Of a stretch of 64,000 nt of DNA, positions 6,910 through 14,785 are shown piece by piece. The translations under genes were made by a program, and so were the position numbers. Positions within the stretch are counted from its first letter, which is position 1, and each line of letters opens with the position of its first letter. The notes beneath the pieces were generated by a model that did not search any database, had not been told where the DNA came from, and saw only the letters and a list, made by a program, of their open reading frames with translations. This stretch comes from SZUA-152 sp964401355 (GTDB taxonomy: Bacteria; Pseudomonadota; Gammaproteobacteria; SZUA-152), in contig CAYNYJ010000001.1 of assembly GCA_964401355.1 (NCBI GenBank), forward strand, positions 1 to 64,000, written 5' to 3'.

Positions 6910-8607
6910 TTAACTCAGTGCCTGCTGTCCGCGTTCGATCATTTCGCGCGCGTGTGACAGCGTTTGCTGGGTAATTTCCAGCCCGCCCAGCATACGGGCA
7001 ATTTCATTGACGCGTTGTTCGGCCGTGATGGGCAAGACGCCGGTGACGGTGCAATTCTTTTCAGTTTTTTTGCTGACCTGCAAATGCTGGTGCGCCAGTG
7101 AGGCCACCTGCGGCTGATGAGTGACACATAACACCTGTCGATCACCACTTAGATTACGTAATAAGCGGCCCACTACTTCGGCAATACCGCCACCGATACC
7201 CACGTCCACTTCATCGAAAATCAGCGTCGGGATGCGCCCCGTGCCCGCCGCGATTACTTGCACGGCAAGACTGATGCGCGCCAGCTCACCACCGGAGGCG
7301 ACCTTGGTCATGGCCTGCACTGGTTGTCCGGGATTGGCGCTGACCTGGAATTCTATCCGTTCCATACCGTGAATGCTGGAGGCTTCGGTAGCCTCGAGGA
7401 CGATTTCAAACTGTCCGTGGGGCATGCCCAGCTGGTGCAGGTTTTCGGTGACTTTGCCGGCCAGTTGTTTGGCTGCTTTGAGCCGACTGGCACTGAGTTT
7501 TTTGGCGATGGCGTAATACCGTGATTCCATAGCGCTGACTTTCGCGCTAATTTCACCCAGTTGCACATCGGCCTGCTCCAAAATCGCCAGCTCATCCTCT
7601 AATGCCACTTGCAGGGGCGGCAGCGCTTCCGGTCCACAATGGTGTTTGCGAGCCAGTTCATGGATAACCCCAATGCGCTCATCGACCACTTGCAGGCGTT
7701 CGGGATCCAGCGACAGGCCATCGAGGTAATTGCGCAATTCGGCTTCCGCTTCGCTGGCTTGAATCGCAGCGCCTTGCAGGGCCTCGCAGGCATTGCGGAG
7801 ATCCGCGTCTAGCTCGCTGAGTCGCGCTAATTCACTGCTAACGTGGTCAAGCCCATTGCTGATTGAATACGAATTCTCGCCACCATTGCCTCCCAGGCTG
7901 CTTTGAACCTGTTCGATACCCTCGCGCAACTGATTGAGATTGGCAAGGCGGCTGTGTTCAGTCTCTAGTGAGTCCAACGCCTCGGCAGTGAGTTCGAGCT
8001 GCTGCAATTCCTCGACCTGGTAGCGCAACAGTTCCAGGCGGTCTTCCCGCTGGGTTTTGCTGGCCTGTAATTGCGCCTGTTCCTGTGTGAGTTGCTGCCA
8101 TTGTTGAAATTGCTCGGCAGTGTCGAGCACGAGTTGTTTATGCTTGCCGCGGCTGCCGGCAAAGTCATCCAGTACCTGACGCTGTACCTCGCGCTTGAGC
8201 AGCGATTGGTGGGCATGTTGACCGTGAATATCGACCAGTTGCTCGCCCAGTTCCCGCAGTGATTGCATCGGTACCGGGCGACCATTGATGTAACCCTTGG
8301 AGCGACCATCGTTGCTGACAGTGCGGCGAATCAGGCACTGGCCGTCATCGTCCAGCTCGTGTTCATTAAGCCAGAGTTGTACGGCAGCGTGTTGGTCGAT
8401 ATCAAACTCGGCACTAACCTCCGCCCGTGAGGCGCCCGCACGAATGGTGCCCGACTCGGCGCGATCCCCAAGCGCTAGCCCCAATGCATCCAGTAAAATG
8501 GATTTGCCAGCACCGGTCTCGCCGGTAAGCACGGTCATGCCAGGAGCGATATCGAGGGATAGCTCGTCAACGATGGCGAAGTGGCGGATATGAATATGAT
8601 GTAACAT
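6910..8607 (-). CDS. recN: DNA repair protein RecN
   Basis: SMC-like ATPase acting in double-strand-break repair by holding or aligning DNA ends. The 565-residue product starts MLHHIHIRHFAIVDEL and has Walker A GETGAGKS (29-36), a long coiled-coil middle (about 150-360, rich in Leu, Gln and Glu), a signature ASGGELARISLA and Walker B TLIFDEVDVGIGG, then THQPQVASLAHQH. Length is normal. It ends 70 bases from the convergent fur stop and begins 54 bases after nadK, so nadK and recN probably form one transcript. No clear LexA box was recognised in the short nadK-recN gap. Confidence 0.96.
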   Translation of the reverse strand: MLHHIHIRHFAIVDELSLDIAPGMTVLTGETGAGKSILLDALGLALGDRAESGTIRAGASRAEVSAEFDIDQHAAVQLWLNEHELDDDGQCLIRRTVSNDGRSKGYINGRPVPMQSLRELGEQLVDIHGQHAHQSLLKREVQRQVLDDFAGSRGKHKQLVLDTAEQFQQWQQLTQEQAQLQASKTQREDRLELLRYQVEELQQLELTAEALDSLETEHSRLANLNQLREGIEQVQSSLGGNGGENSYSISNGLDHVSSELARLSELDADLRNACEALQGAAIQASEAEAELRNYLDGLSLDPERLQVVDERIGVIHELARKHHCGPEALPPLQVALEDELAILEQADVQLGEISAKVSAMESRYYAIAKKLSASRLKAAKQLAGKVTENLHQLGMPHGQFEIVLEATEASSIHGMERIEFQVSANPGQPVQAMTKVASGGELARISLAVQVIAAGTGRIPTLIFDEVDVGIGGGIAEVVGRLLRNLSGDRQVLCVTHQPQVASLAHQHLQVSKKTEKNCTVTGVLPITAEQRVNEIARMLGGLEITQQTLSHAREMIERGQQALS

Positions 8608-8661
8608 TATGGATTAACTGTTCATTGTAAAATTTTGTAAAATATCGAAATATTCGTGGAA

Positions 8662-9546
8662 TTATAGCCGTTTTCCCCAATGCAGCTTGGCTCGCAGGAT
8701 TTCGTAATAATTGTAATCTGCCGGGTGAATCAGCCGAACCGACTTGGATTTGCGTTGGATAACGACGTGATCACCATTTTGCAGGCCCAAATCGATTTGA
8801 CCGTCACAAGTGCATTGTGCGCGGGCCTGATTTTTTTTACTGACCACGATCTCGATGCGGCTGCTAGCGTCCACTACGATGGGGCGATAACTCATGGTGT
8901 GCGGACAAATCGGTACCAGCACCAAGGCGTTGAGCGAGGGGTGTAATATAGGGCCCCCGCTGGACAGTGCGTAGGCCGTGGAGCCGGTGGGGGTGGAGAC
9001 GATCATACCATCGGAGCGCGTGGTGTTGACGTGCTTGTCGTCAATGTGAAGGTCATATTCGATCATCCGCGCGACATTGCAGGTATGCACCACTACGTCG
9101 TTGAAGGCGGTGCTTTCGTTGATTTGCTTGCCATCGCGTATCACTCGCGCGTGTAGCAGGTCACGTTTTTCTTCTTGATAGTTGCCGGCAAAAATTTGAT
9201 CCAGGGTGTCGATGAGTGTAGCCGGGGTAATATCGGCCAGAAAGCCCAGGCGCCCCAGGTTAATGCCCAGCAGGGGGACGTCAAGGTCCACCAGGCTGCG
9301 TGCGGCATTGAGTATCGTGCCATCGCCACCGACCACGATGACCAAATTGCAGTCTGTGCCGAGGGTGTTGCGACTGACATAACTGTTGCGTTGCGCAAGA
9401 TCTGTCGCCACTTCCAGTGATCTTTTATCCAGTAAAACTTTAATCTGGCGATGATCCAGGTAATGTAATAATTCGCGCAGCACCCCTCCGGCGTGGGGGT
9501 CGCCATGCTTGCCAATAATGCCGATGGTTTTGAAGCTGTTTGACAT
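8662..9546 (-). CDS. nadK: NAD kinase
   Basis: Cytosolic enzyme that phosphorylates NAD with ATP to give NADP, the only route to NADP. The 294-residue product contains the GGDGT motif (73-77), LGINLGRLGFLADI, FNDVVVH in place of the more usual NEVVVH, and the glycine-rich TPTGSTAYALSSGGPI box followed by PICPHTMSYRPIVV. All are family hallmarks and the length is typical. It is followed by recN in the same direction, a frequent pair in gammaproteobacteria, and preceded by an insertion sequence on the far side of a 230-base gap. Confidence 0.97.
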   Translation of the reverse strand: MSNSFKTIGIIGKHGDPHAGGVLRELLHYLDHRQIKVLLDKRSLEVATDLAQRNSYVSRNTLGTDCNLVIVVGGDGTILNAARSLVDLDVPLLGINLGRLGFLADITPATLIDTLDQIFAGNYQEEKRDLLHARVIRDGKQINESTAFNDVVVHTCNVARMIEYDLHIDDKHVNTTRSDGMIVSTPTGSTAYALSSGGPILHPSLNALVLVPICPHTMSYRPIVVDASSRIEIVVSKKNQARAQCTCDGQIDLGLQNGDHVVIQRKSKSVRLIHPADYNYYEILRAKLHWGKRL

Positions 9547-9779
9547 GTCTGTGTTTGCTAAAAGGTTATTAAAATGGTTTTTATTATGGCTGAATGCTCA
9601 ATGCGGCTACCGTAGCATGTTGTGTTTAGTCGGCCAACATCGGGGTGATCCACTGAATCGGGGCAATTGGGGGTTTGGACATTGACATGGAACGGTGAAG
9701 ATGAAGGTTTAAAGATAGGAATCTGCAAAATTCTCACTTACTACCCAGTCACCTGAAAAGGATACTGCTTCTTTTTAAC
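9547..9779. other. Intergenic gap between nadK and the IS200 copy
   Basis: No gene is visible in these 233 bases. The minus strand should hold the nadK promoter. The sequence is unremarkable up to the presumed left end of the insertion sequence; I found no tRNA, palindrome or repeat shared with other parts of the window. Confidence 0.5.
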
Positions 9780-9793
9780 CGCATAGCGAAAAT

Positions 9794-9813
9794 CTCGGGG
9801 GCTTGCCCCCGAG
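9794..9813 (+). repeat. Left-end hairpin of the IS200 copy
   Basis: Perfect 9-bp stem CTCGGGGGC/GCCCCCGAG with a TT loop. This is the kind of structure recognised by TnpA at the left end of IS200/IS605 elements. Confidence 0.75.
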
Positions 9814-9824
9814 CTGGATAGCCT

Positions 9825-9850
9825 ACAATGGGGGTCTTTTTCCCCATTGT
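9825..9850. terminator. Internal inverted repeat before tnpA
   Basis: ACAATGGGG (9825-9833) pairs with CCCCATTGT (9842-9850), with a T-rich loop. IS200 elements carry an equivalent structure upstream of tnpA that stops outside transcription and keeps transposase synthesis low; the role here is inferred from that precedent. Confidence 0.6.
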
Positions 9851-9865
9851 GGACTATCGCTGCTT

Positions 9866-10309
9866 ATGGAGTTGCAGCGAAATACGCATCATGTCTATCG
9901 ATTAATGTACCATTTTGTGTGGATACCAAAATATCGGCATAAGGTGTTTAGTGAGCCGTACCGAGAGGTGCTGAAAGGGATTATAGAGAAAATAGGCTAC
10001 GACTACGACATCGATATTATTGAGTTGGAAATACCGGAAGATCATATTCATATGGTCGTGCGTGGTGAGCCCAAAAAATCGCCAAGCGATATTATGCAGG
10101 TGGTAAAGAGCATCTCGGCCAGAGAGTTTTTTCGGCTATTTCCACAGATCAAGCGACGTTATTTTTGGGGAGGAAAATTGTGGACGCAAAGTTATTTTGT
10201 TGAAACGATTGGTAACGCAGATGAGAAAACGATACGAAAATATGTCCAAGATCAGCTGGTGGGGAGCGATAAGAAAGAAACAAAATCAAAGCAGCTGAAT
10301 TTGTTCTAG
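9866..10309 (+). CDS. tnpA: IS200/IS605 transposase TnpA
   Basis: Y1 HUH single-strand transposase of 147 residues. The HUH metal motif is His60-Ile-His62 within EDHIHMVV, and the catalytic tyrosine is Tyr126 in IRKYVQDQ, with the Gln130 metal ligand typical of the family; YRLMYHFVWIPKYRHKVF near the N-terminus and LWTQSYFVETIG are further family signatures. The frame is intact, so the enzyme may be active. I start at ATG 9866 because homology begins there; a start at 9803 would fall inside the left-end hairpin. No strong Shine-Dalgarno is seen, in keeping with low expression. It is not a RAYT-type REP transposase by its motifs. Confidence 0.92.
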   Translation: MELQRNTHHVYRLMYHFVWIPKYRHKVFSEPYREVLKGIIEKIGYDYDIDIIELEIPEDHIHMVVRGEPKKSPSDIMQVVKSISAREFFRLFPQIKRRYFWGGKLWTQSYFVETIGNADEKTIRKYVQDQLVGSDKKETKSKQLNLF

Positions 10310-10314
10310 TAAAA

Positions 10315-10334
10315 CTCGGTCGCTTGCGGCCGAG
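10315..10334 (+). repeat. Right-end hairpin of the IS200 copy
   Basis: CTCGGTCGC pairs with GCGGCCGAG (one T-G pair) around a TT loop, starting 6 bases after the tnpA stop. It mirrors the left-end hairpin and marks the right end of the element. Confidence 0.75.
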
Positions 10335-10348
10335 ATTTTTATCCCGGT

Positions 10349-10377
10349 CGTCATGCCGGCGAATGCCGGCATCCAGG
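10349..10377 (-). repeat. REP-like palindrome, copy 1
   Basis: On the minus strand this 29-base unit reads CCTGGATGCCGGC-ATTC-GCCGGCATGACG: an 8-bp stem (10353-10360 with 10365-10372) with fixed flanks. It matches copy 2 at 10457-10485 in inverted orientation. Confidence 0.8.
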
Positions 10378-10456
10378 GAGGGTGGCAATACATGCAAGGC
10401 TGTATTTTAGGTTAATGTTGACAGGGTAACGGGCTTTGATATGTTTATATCCAGCT

Positions 10457-10485
10457 CCTGGATACCGGCATTCGCCGGTATGACG
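10457..10485 (+). repeat. REP-like palindrome, copy 2
   Basis: Same 29-base unit as copy 1, on the opposite strand, differing only at two bases that pair with each other (GATACCGGC with GCCGGTATG). The two copies form an inverted doublet 79 bases apart, like a REPIN. The remaining sequence between here and hrcA (10486-10594) shows no gene. Confidence 0.8.
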
Positions 10486-10594
10486 GTGGATTTAAGTAAC
10501 ATGAATAGCATTCATTATTAGTGACTTGTTAGTAAGATGAATGCATGCTCTTTGCGAACCAAGATTACGAACTACGTTGTTGTGAGCTAAATCT

Positions 10595-11671
10595 GTGACC
10601 GCCAAACCCAAAATTGATAGTTCCCTGACCGAATTACAGATCAGCGAGCGTGCCCAGTTGCTGCTCAAGGCTCTGATCGAGCGCTATATCCGTGAAGGGC
10701 ATCCCGTGGCTTCCAAGCTGCTGGCGAAGGATGCACGTCTGGACCTGAGTCCAGCGACGGTGCGCAACGTGGTGGCGGATCTTGAACACATGGGCTTGGT
10801 CTCTGCCCCGCACACCTCGGCCGGGCGGGTGCCCACAGAGCGAGGTTATCGCCTGTTTATCGACAATCTGGTGAGCATCAAACCGCTGGGTTCCCGGGAT
10901 GTGCGCTCTCTGGCTGACAGTTTGAACCCGCAGATTGATACCCCTCAATTATTGGAAACGGCTTCATCGATGTTGTCGGGACTGACGCAAATGGTGGGGG
11001 TGGTGATGATGCCGTACCAGCGCCAGGCGGCATTGCGGCAAATTGAATTTCTGCCCCTGTCTGAAAAAAGGGTACTGGCAATCCTCATCACCAATGAGAA
11101 AGATGTGCAAAACCGGGTGATTCACACCGACCGGCAATACGCTTTGCCGGAGCTGGAACGTATCGCTAATTATCTGAATGCGCAGTTCATCGGCAAGGAC
11201 ATGGATACCGTGCGTCGGGATCTGCTCAAGGAAATGGAGAATGCGCAGGCCAATATGGACCAACTGATGCGAACCGCGATTGAGATGGCGCATCAGGTTT
11301 TTGAAAACGTTGGGGCCGCTGAACAGCAGGATTACGTCATGGCGGGAGAAACCAACCTCATGGCTTACGAAGAGATGGCCGACGTGTCCCGCTTGCGTCA
11401 TCTGTTTGATGCCTTTAATGAAAAGCGGGCGATACTCGATTTACTGGATAAATCCTTGCAAGCGCAAGGCGTGCAGATCTTTATCGGCCAGGAATCGGGA
11501 TATCAGGTGTTGGACCAGTGCAGTGTGGTGACCACCCCGTATTCCGTCGATGACGAGGTGTTGGGCGTACTTGGCATCATCGGCCCGACGCGCATGGCCT
11601 ACGATCGCATTATTCCGATGGTGGATGTCACCGCAAAATTATTGGGTGCGGTCTTGAATCAGCGGAATTAG
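10595..11671 (+). CDS. hrcA: Heat-inducible transcription repressor HrcA
   Basis: Repressor of class I heat-shock genes that binds CIRCE operators and needs GroEL to stay active. The 358-residue product has an N-terminal winged helix (LTELQISERAQLLLKALIER, SPATVRNVVADLEHMGLV, HTSAGRVPTERGYRLFID), a central GAF-like domain and the ending ILGVIGPTRM-type motif GIIGPTRMAYDRIIPMVD. GTG is the start. It leads the hrcA-grpE-dnaK-dnaJ chaperone block. I find no CIRCE operator (TTAGCACTC, 9-base gap, GAGTGCTAA) in front of any of these four genes, so its targets, perhaps groESL, would lie elsewhere. Confidence 0.95.
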   Translation: MTAKPKIDSSLTELQISERAQLLLKALIERYIREGHPVASKLLAKDARLDLSPATVRNVVADLEHMGLVSAPHTSAGRVPTERGYRLFIDNLVSIKPLGSRDVRSLADSLNPQIDTPQLLETASSMLSGLTQMVGVVMMPYQRQAALRQIEFLPLSEKRVLAILITNEKDVQNRVIHTDRQYALPELERIANYLNAQFIGKDMDTVRRDLLKEMENAQANMDQLMRTAIEMAHQVFENVGAAEQQDYVMAGETNLMAYEEMADVSRLRHLFDAFNEKRAILDLLDKSLQAQGVQIFIGQESGYQVLDQCSVVTTPYSVDDEVLGVLGIIGPTRMAYDRIIPMVDVTAKLLGAVLNQRN

Positions 11672-11816
11672 TCCATATATCCGCTGTTGTTACTTTCCTG
11701 AATGTTTCTGAAGACGTCGGCCAGATTTTTGGTTGGTGCTGCGGTGTTGAGGATTTTGTTTGTGGAACACAATGAGTCAGCAAATGAGTGTAAAGAATTT
11801 TTGGAGATTTAAAAGC

Positions 11817-12518
11817 ATGGCAAATGAGGAAGAGACCGCACCGGAATCCGAAGGTGTGCAGGAAGATGTGCAGGCAGACCTGAATGAGGAACATCCGGCT
11901 GATGCGCTCGAGGGCGTATTGGAAGCCGCATCGGAGCCAGTAGAAAACGACGCCAAGAGCATCGAAGCCAGTGACGGTGAAGACCTCGTTCTATTGCTCG
12001 AAGATGCTCGCGCCAAGGCCGATGAGCACTGGAATGAGCTGCTGCTGGCGAAGGCGGAAACGGAAAATGTCCGGCGTCGTGCCCGGCAAGATACCGAAAA
12101 TGCCCGCAAATTTGCTTTGGAAAAATTCGTCCTGGAATTGCTTCCGGTCAAGGACAGTCTGGAAATGGGCCTGGCGACGGCAAACTCTGACAATGACGCG
12201 AGCAGTGATGAGACAGTCACCCATCTCAAAGAAGGCGCCGAGCTGACGCTGAAGATGCTGGTGTCTGCCCTGGAAAAATTTGGCATTGAAGCGGTAGATC
12301 CCATCGGTGACACATTTGACCCTGCCCTGCATCAGGCCATGGCCATGCAGGAGAGTGCCGACCACAAGCCGAATACGGTGATGGCGGTCATGCAAAAAGG
12401 TTACAAGCTCAATGATCGCCTGATTCGTCCCGCCATGGTGGTGGTGTCCAAGGCGGTCATCGAGAGCGATGCAGGCGCTGCGACGGGTGATGTGAGCCAT
12501 ATTGATGAACAGGCGTAA
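11817..12518 (+). CDS. grpE: Nucleotide exchange factor GrpE
   Basis: Cochaperone that releases ADP from DnaK. The 233-residue product begins MANEEETAPESEG, with a long acidic N-terminal region, then the coiled-coil helix (LLAKAETENVRRRARQDTEN), and the beta domain with FGIEAVDPIGDTFDPALHQAM and GYKLNDRLIRPAMVVVSK. The start at 11817 follows GGAG at a 10-base spacing; two earlier ATGs in frame (11760, 11772) add only unconserved residues. Downstream dnaK has its own heat-shock promoter after a 158-base gap. Confidence 0.96.
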   Translation: MANEEETAPESEGVQEDVQADLNEEHPADALEGVLEAASEPVENDAKSIEASDGEDLVLLLEDARAKADEHWNELLLAKAETENVRRRARQDTENARKFALEKFVLELLPVKDSLEMGLATANSDNDASSDETVTHLKEGAELTLKMLVSALEKFGIEAVDPIGDTFDPALHQAMAMQESADHKPNTVMAVMQKGYKLNDRLIRPAMVVVSKAVIESDAGAATGDVSHIDEQA

Positions 12519-12538
12519 CCGGTCTGGCAATAAAAAGG

Positions 12539-12566
12539 CTTGAAATAAGGTTATTTGCCCCTATTT
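12539..12566 (+). promoter_or_regulatory. Sigma-32-type heat-shock promoter of dnaK
   Basis: CTTGAAA at 12539-12545, a 12-base spacer, then CCCCTATTT at 12558-12566, close to the RpoH consensus CTTGAAA / CCCCATNT. It lies 110 bases before the dnaK start. Heat-shock control of dnaK therefore looks sigma-32 dependent. Confidence 0.75.
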
Positions 12567-12676
12567 ATTAGACAAGCTGAAAAAGGCGGTACGCAAACAG
12601 GTAAGCGTAGCAGCCCGAAACACCCAATATTAACTGATTATTGAACTCTTTAAATGAAGAGCGGAGAACGAAAGCC

Positions 12677-14608
12677 ATGGGCAAGATTATCGGCATTGAC
12701 TTGGGAACGACGAATTCATGCGTTTCCGTGATGGAAGGCGGCGAGGCCCGCGTGATTGAAAACGCAGAGGGTGATCGCACGACGCCATCCGTTGTCGCCT
12801 TTACCGACGACGGCGAAGTCATCGTCGGTGCGCCGGCCAAACGTCAGGCCGTGACCAATCCCACCAACACCATTTACGCGGTCAAGCGTTTGATCGGTCG
12901 CCGTTTTAAGGACAAAGAAGTCCAGAAAGACATCGACCTTGTGCCGTACAAGATTGTTGCTGCCGACAATGGCGATGCCTGGGTTGAGGCTAATGGCAAA
13001 AAGATGGCCGCGCCGGAAGTCTCTGCGCGTATTTTGCAGAAGATGAAAAAGACCGCCGAGGATTATTTAGGCGAAGAAGTCACTGAAGCGGTGATTACCG
13101 TACCGGCCTATTTCAACGATGCACAGCGCCAGGCGACCAAAGATGCCGGTAAGATCGCAGGCCTGGAAGTCAAACGTATCATCAATGAACCGACGGCAGC
13201 GGCACTGGCTTTCGGCATGGACAAGAAAGAAGGGGACCGCAAGGTTGCTGTTTATGATCTGGGCGGTGGCACTTTTGACGTGTCGATTATTGAAATCGCT
13301 GAAATCGATGATGAGCATCAGATTGAGGTGTTGTCGACCAATGGTGACACTTTCCTCGGCGGTGAAGATTTTGACCAGCGTTTGATTGATTATTTGATCG
13401 ATGAATTTAAAAAAGACCAGGGCGTGGATTTGCGCAATGACCCGTTGGCGCTGCAACGTCTCAAAGAGGGTGCAGAAAAAGCCAAGATCGAGTTGTCTTC
13501 GACCCAGCAGACGGACATTAACCTGCCTTACATTACTGCCGATGCCAGTGGGCCCAAGCACCTGAACATCAAGCTGACTCGCGCCAAGCTGGAATCCTTG
13601 GTGGAAGAACTGATTGAACGTACTATCGCGCCTTGCCGTACCGCCCTGAGTGATGCCGGTCTCGGTGCACAGGACATCGACGACGTGATTCTGGTCGGCG
13701 GTCAGAGCCGTATGCCCAAAGTGCAAGAGACGGTAGAGTCCTTCTTCGGCAAGGCACCGCGTAAAGACGTGAACCCGGATGAGGCCGTGGCCGTGGGCGC
13801 AGCGATTCAAGGTGGGGTGTTGGGCGGCGAAGTGACTGATGTGCTGTTGTTGGACGTGACCCCGCTGAGCCTCGGTATCGAGACTATGGGTGGCGTGATG
13901 ACCAAACTCATCGACAAAAATACCACCATCCCCACCAAGGCACAGCAGGTGTTTTCCACCGCCGAAGATAATCAGACCGCGGTGACCGTGCATGTGTTGC
14001 AGGGGGAGCGTGAGGTGGCAACGGGCAACAAATCACTGGGTCGGTTTGATCTGGCCGATATTCCCCCGGCATCGCGCGGTGTGCCGCAAATCGAGGTGGG
14101 CTTTGATATTGATGCCAACGGCATTCTGAATGTATCGGCGAAAGACAAGGCCACCGGTAAAGAACAATCCATCATCATCAAGGCATCGAGTGGTTTGTCT
14201 GATGACGAAATCAACAAAATGGTACAAGACGCCGAAGCGCATGCTGTGGAAGATGCCAAATTCCACGAATTGGTTGCGGTTCGAAACCAGGCCGATAATA
14301 TGATTCACGCCACCAAAAAATCCATGGACGAAATGGGTGATGACAAGCTAGAAGACGGCGAAAAAGAAAGTATTACTGCTGCGATTACCGCCCTTGAAGA
14401 AGCTATGAAGGGTGACAACAAGGATGATATTGAAGCCAAAACCAAAACCTTGGTGGAAGCTTCCGGTAAAATGGCGGAGCGTGCTTATTCACAACAGAGC
14501 GGAGCTGATTCAGCTGCCACGGCAGATGCCGGTGGTGAGGCGAATACCCGCAACGATGATATCGTTGATGCCGAGTTTGAAGAGGTCAAGGACGACAGTA
14601 AGAAATAG
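12677..14608 (+). CDS. dnaK: Chaperone protein DnaK (Hsp70)
   Basis: ATP-dependent Hsp70 that binds exposed hydrophobic segments of proteins and cycles with DnaJ and GrpE. The 643-residue product starts MGKIIGIDLGTTNSCVSVME, with YDLGGGTFDVSIIEI, the INEPTAAALAFGMD loop, GGQSRMPKVQ, the interdomain linker LLLDVTPLSLGIETMGG and the C-terminal acidic tail ending DAEFEEVKDDSKK. Length is that of proteobacterial DnaK. GGAG precedes ATG 12677; an upstream in-frame ATG at 12641 adds 12 residues without homology. A long open frame on the opposite strand is a well-known artefact of dnaK codon structure. Confidence 0.98.
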   Translation: MGKIIGIDLGTTNSCVSVMEGGEARVIENAEGDRTTPSVVAFTDDGEVIVGAPAKRQAVTNPTNTIYAVKRLIGRRFKDKEVQKDIDLVPYKIVAADNGDAWVEANGKKMAAPEVSARILQKMKKTAEDYLGEEVTEAVITVPAYFNDAQRQATKDAGKIAGLEVKRIINEPTAAALAFGMDKKEGDRKVAVYDLGGGTFDVSIIEIAEIDDEHQIEVLSTNGDTFLGGEDFDQRLIDYLIDEFKKDQGVDLRNDPLALQRLKEGAEKAKIELSSTQQTDINLPYITADASGPKHLNIKLTRAKLESLVEELIERTIAPCRTALSDAGLGAQDIDDVILVGGQSRMPKVQETVESFFGKAPRKDVNPDEAVAVGAAIQGGVLGGEVTDVLLLDVTPLSLGIETMGGVMTKLIDKNTTIPTKAQQVFSTAEDNQTAVTVHVLQGEREVATGNKSLGRFDLADIPPASRGVPQIEVGFDIDANGILNVSAKDKATGKEQSIIIKASSGLSDDEINKMVQDAEAHAVEDAKFHELVAVRNQADNMIHATKKSMDEMGDDKLEDGEKESITAAITALEEAMKGDNKDDIEAKTKTLVEASGKMAERAYSQQSGADSAATADAGGEANTRNDDIVDAEFEEVKDDSKK

Positions 14609-14668
14609 GCGTGAGCCCGGCGGCGCTGGATGGGCGCTGTGAGTTGGTCTACAGGTAGGATGCTAAAG

Positions 14669-14701
14669 AACGCGGTAGTTGGATTTTCCAACTGCCGCGT
14701 T
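14669..14701 (+). terminator. Hairpin between dnaK and dnaJ
   Basis: A 15-base arm AACGCGGTAGTTGGA (14669-14683) pairs with TCCAACTGCCGCGTT (14687-14701) with a single mismatch. Only three T residues follow, so it may be a weak terminator or attenuator that lowers dnaJ relative to dnaK, or an RNA stabiliser. Confidence 0.6.
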
Positions 14702-14785
14702 TCCGCAGTCTGGGTAACAACATTTAAACCTGGGTAAGGGTTGATGTTGATTCTATAAATAAGCTGTAAGCAATTGAATGTAAAT

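Larger units (their letters stand above)
9780..10340 (+). mobile_element. IS200/IS605-family insertion sequence
   Basis: A compact element with one transposase gene and a subterminal hairpin near each end (9794-9813 and 10315-10334) instead of terminal inverted repeats, which is the hallmark of the IS200/IS605 group that moves as single-stranded DNA. The two hairpins share the outer stem CTCGG/CCGAG and the TT loop. There is no accessory tnpB gene, so it is IS200-like. Exact ends cannot be fixed by eye: the left end lies within about 15-20 bases before 9794 and the right end a few bases after 10334. No target duplication is expected for this family. Confidence 0.8.

Noticed and set aside
9780..10485. 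REP pair plus transposase read as a RAYT/REPIN system
   Set aside because: The transposase has IS200/IS605-type motifs and its own end hairpins, unlike the REP hairpins; a RAYT would be expected elsewhere in the genome.
10346..12676. CIRCE operator for HrcA
   Set aside because: No TTAGCACTC or GAGTGCTAA half-site was found in the leaders of hrcA, grpE or dnaK.
13067..13993. 308-codon open frame opposite dnaK
   Set aside because: Long antisense frames on Hsp70 genes are a known by-product of codon bias and have caused false glutamate dehydrogenase annotations. No ribosome-binding site or family motif is visible, and dnaK itself is certain.
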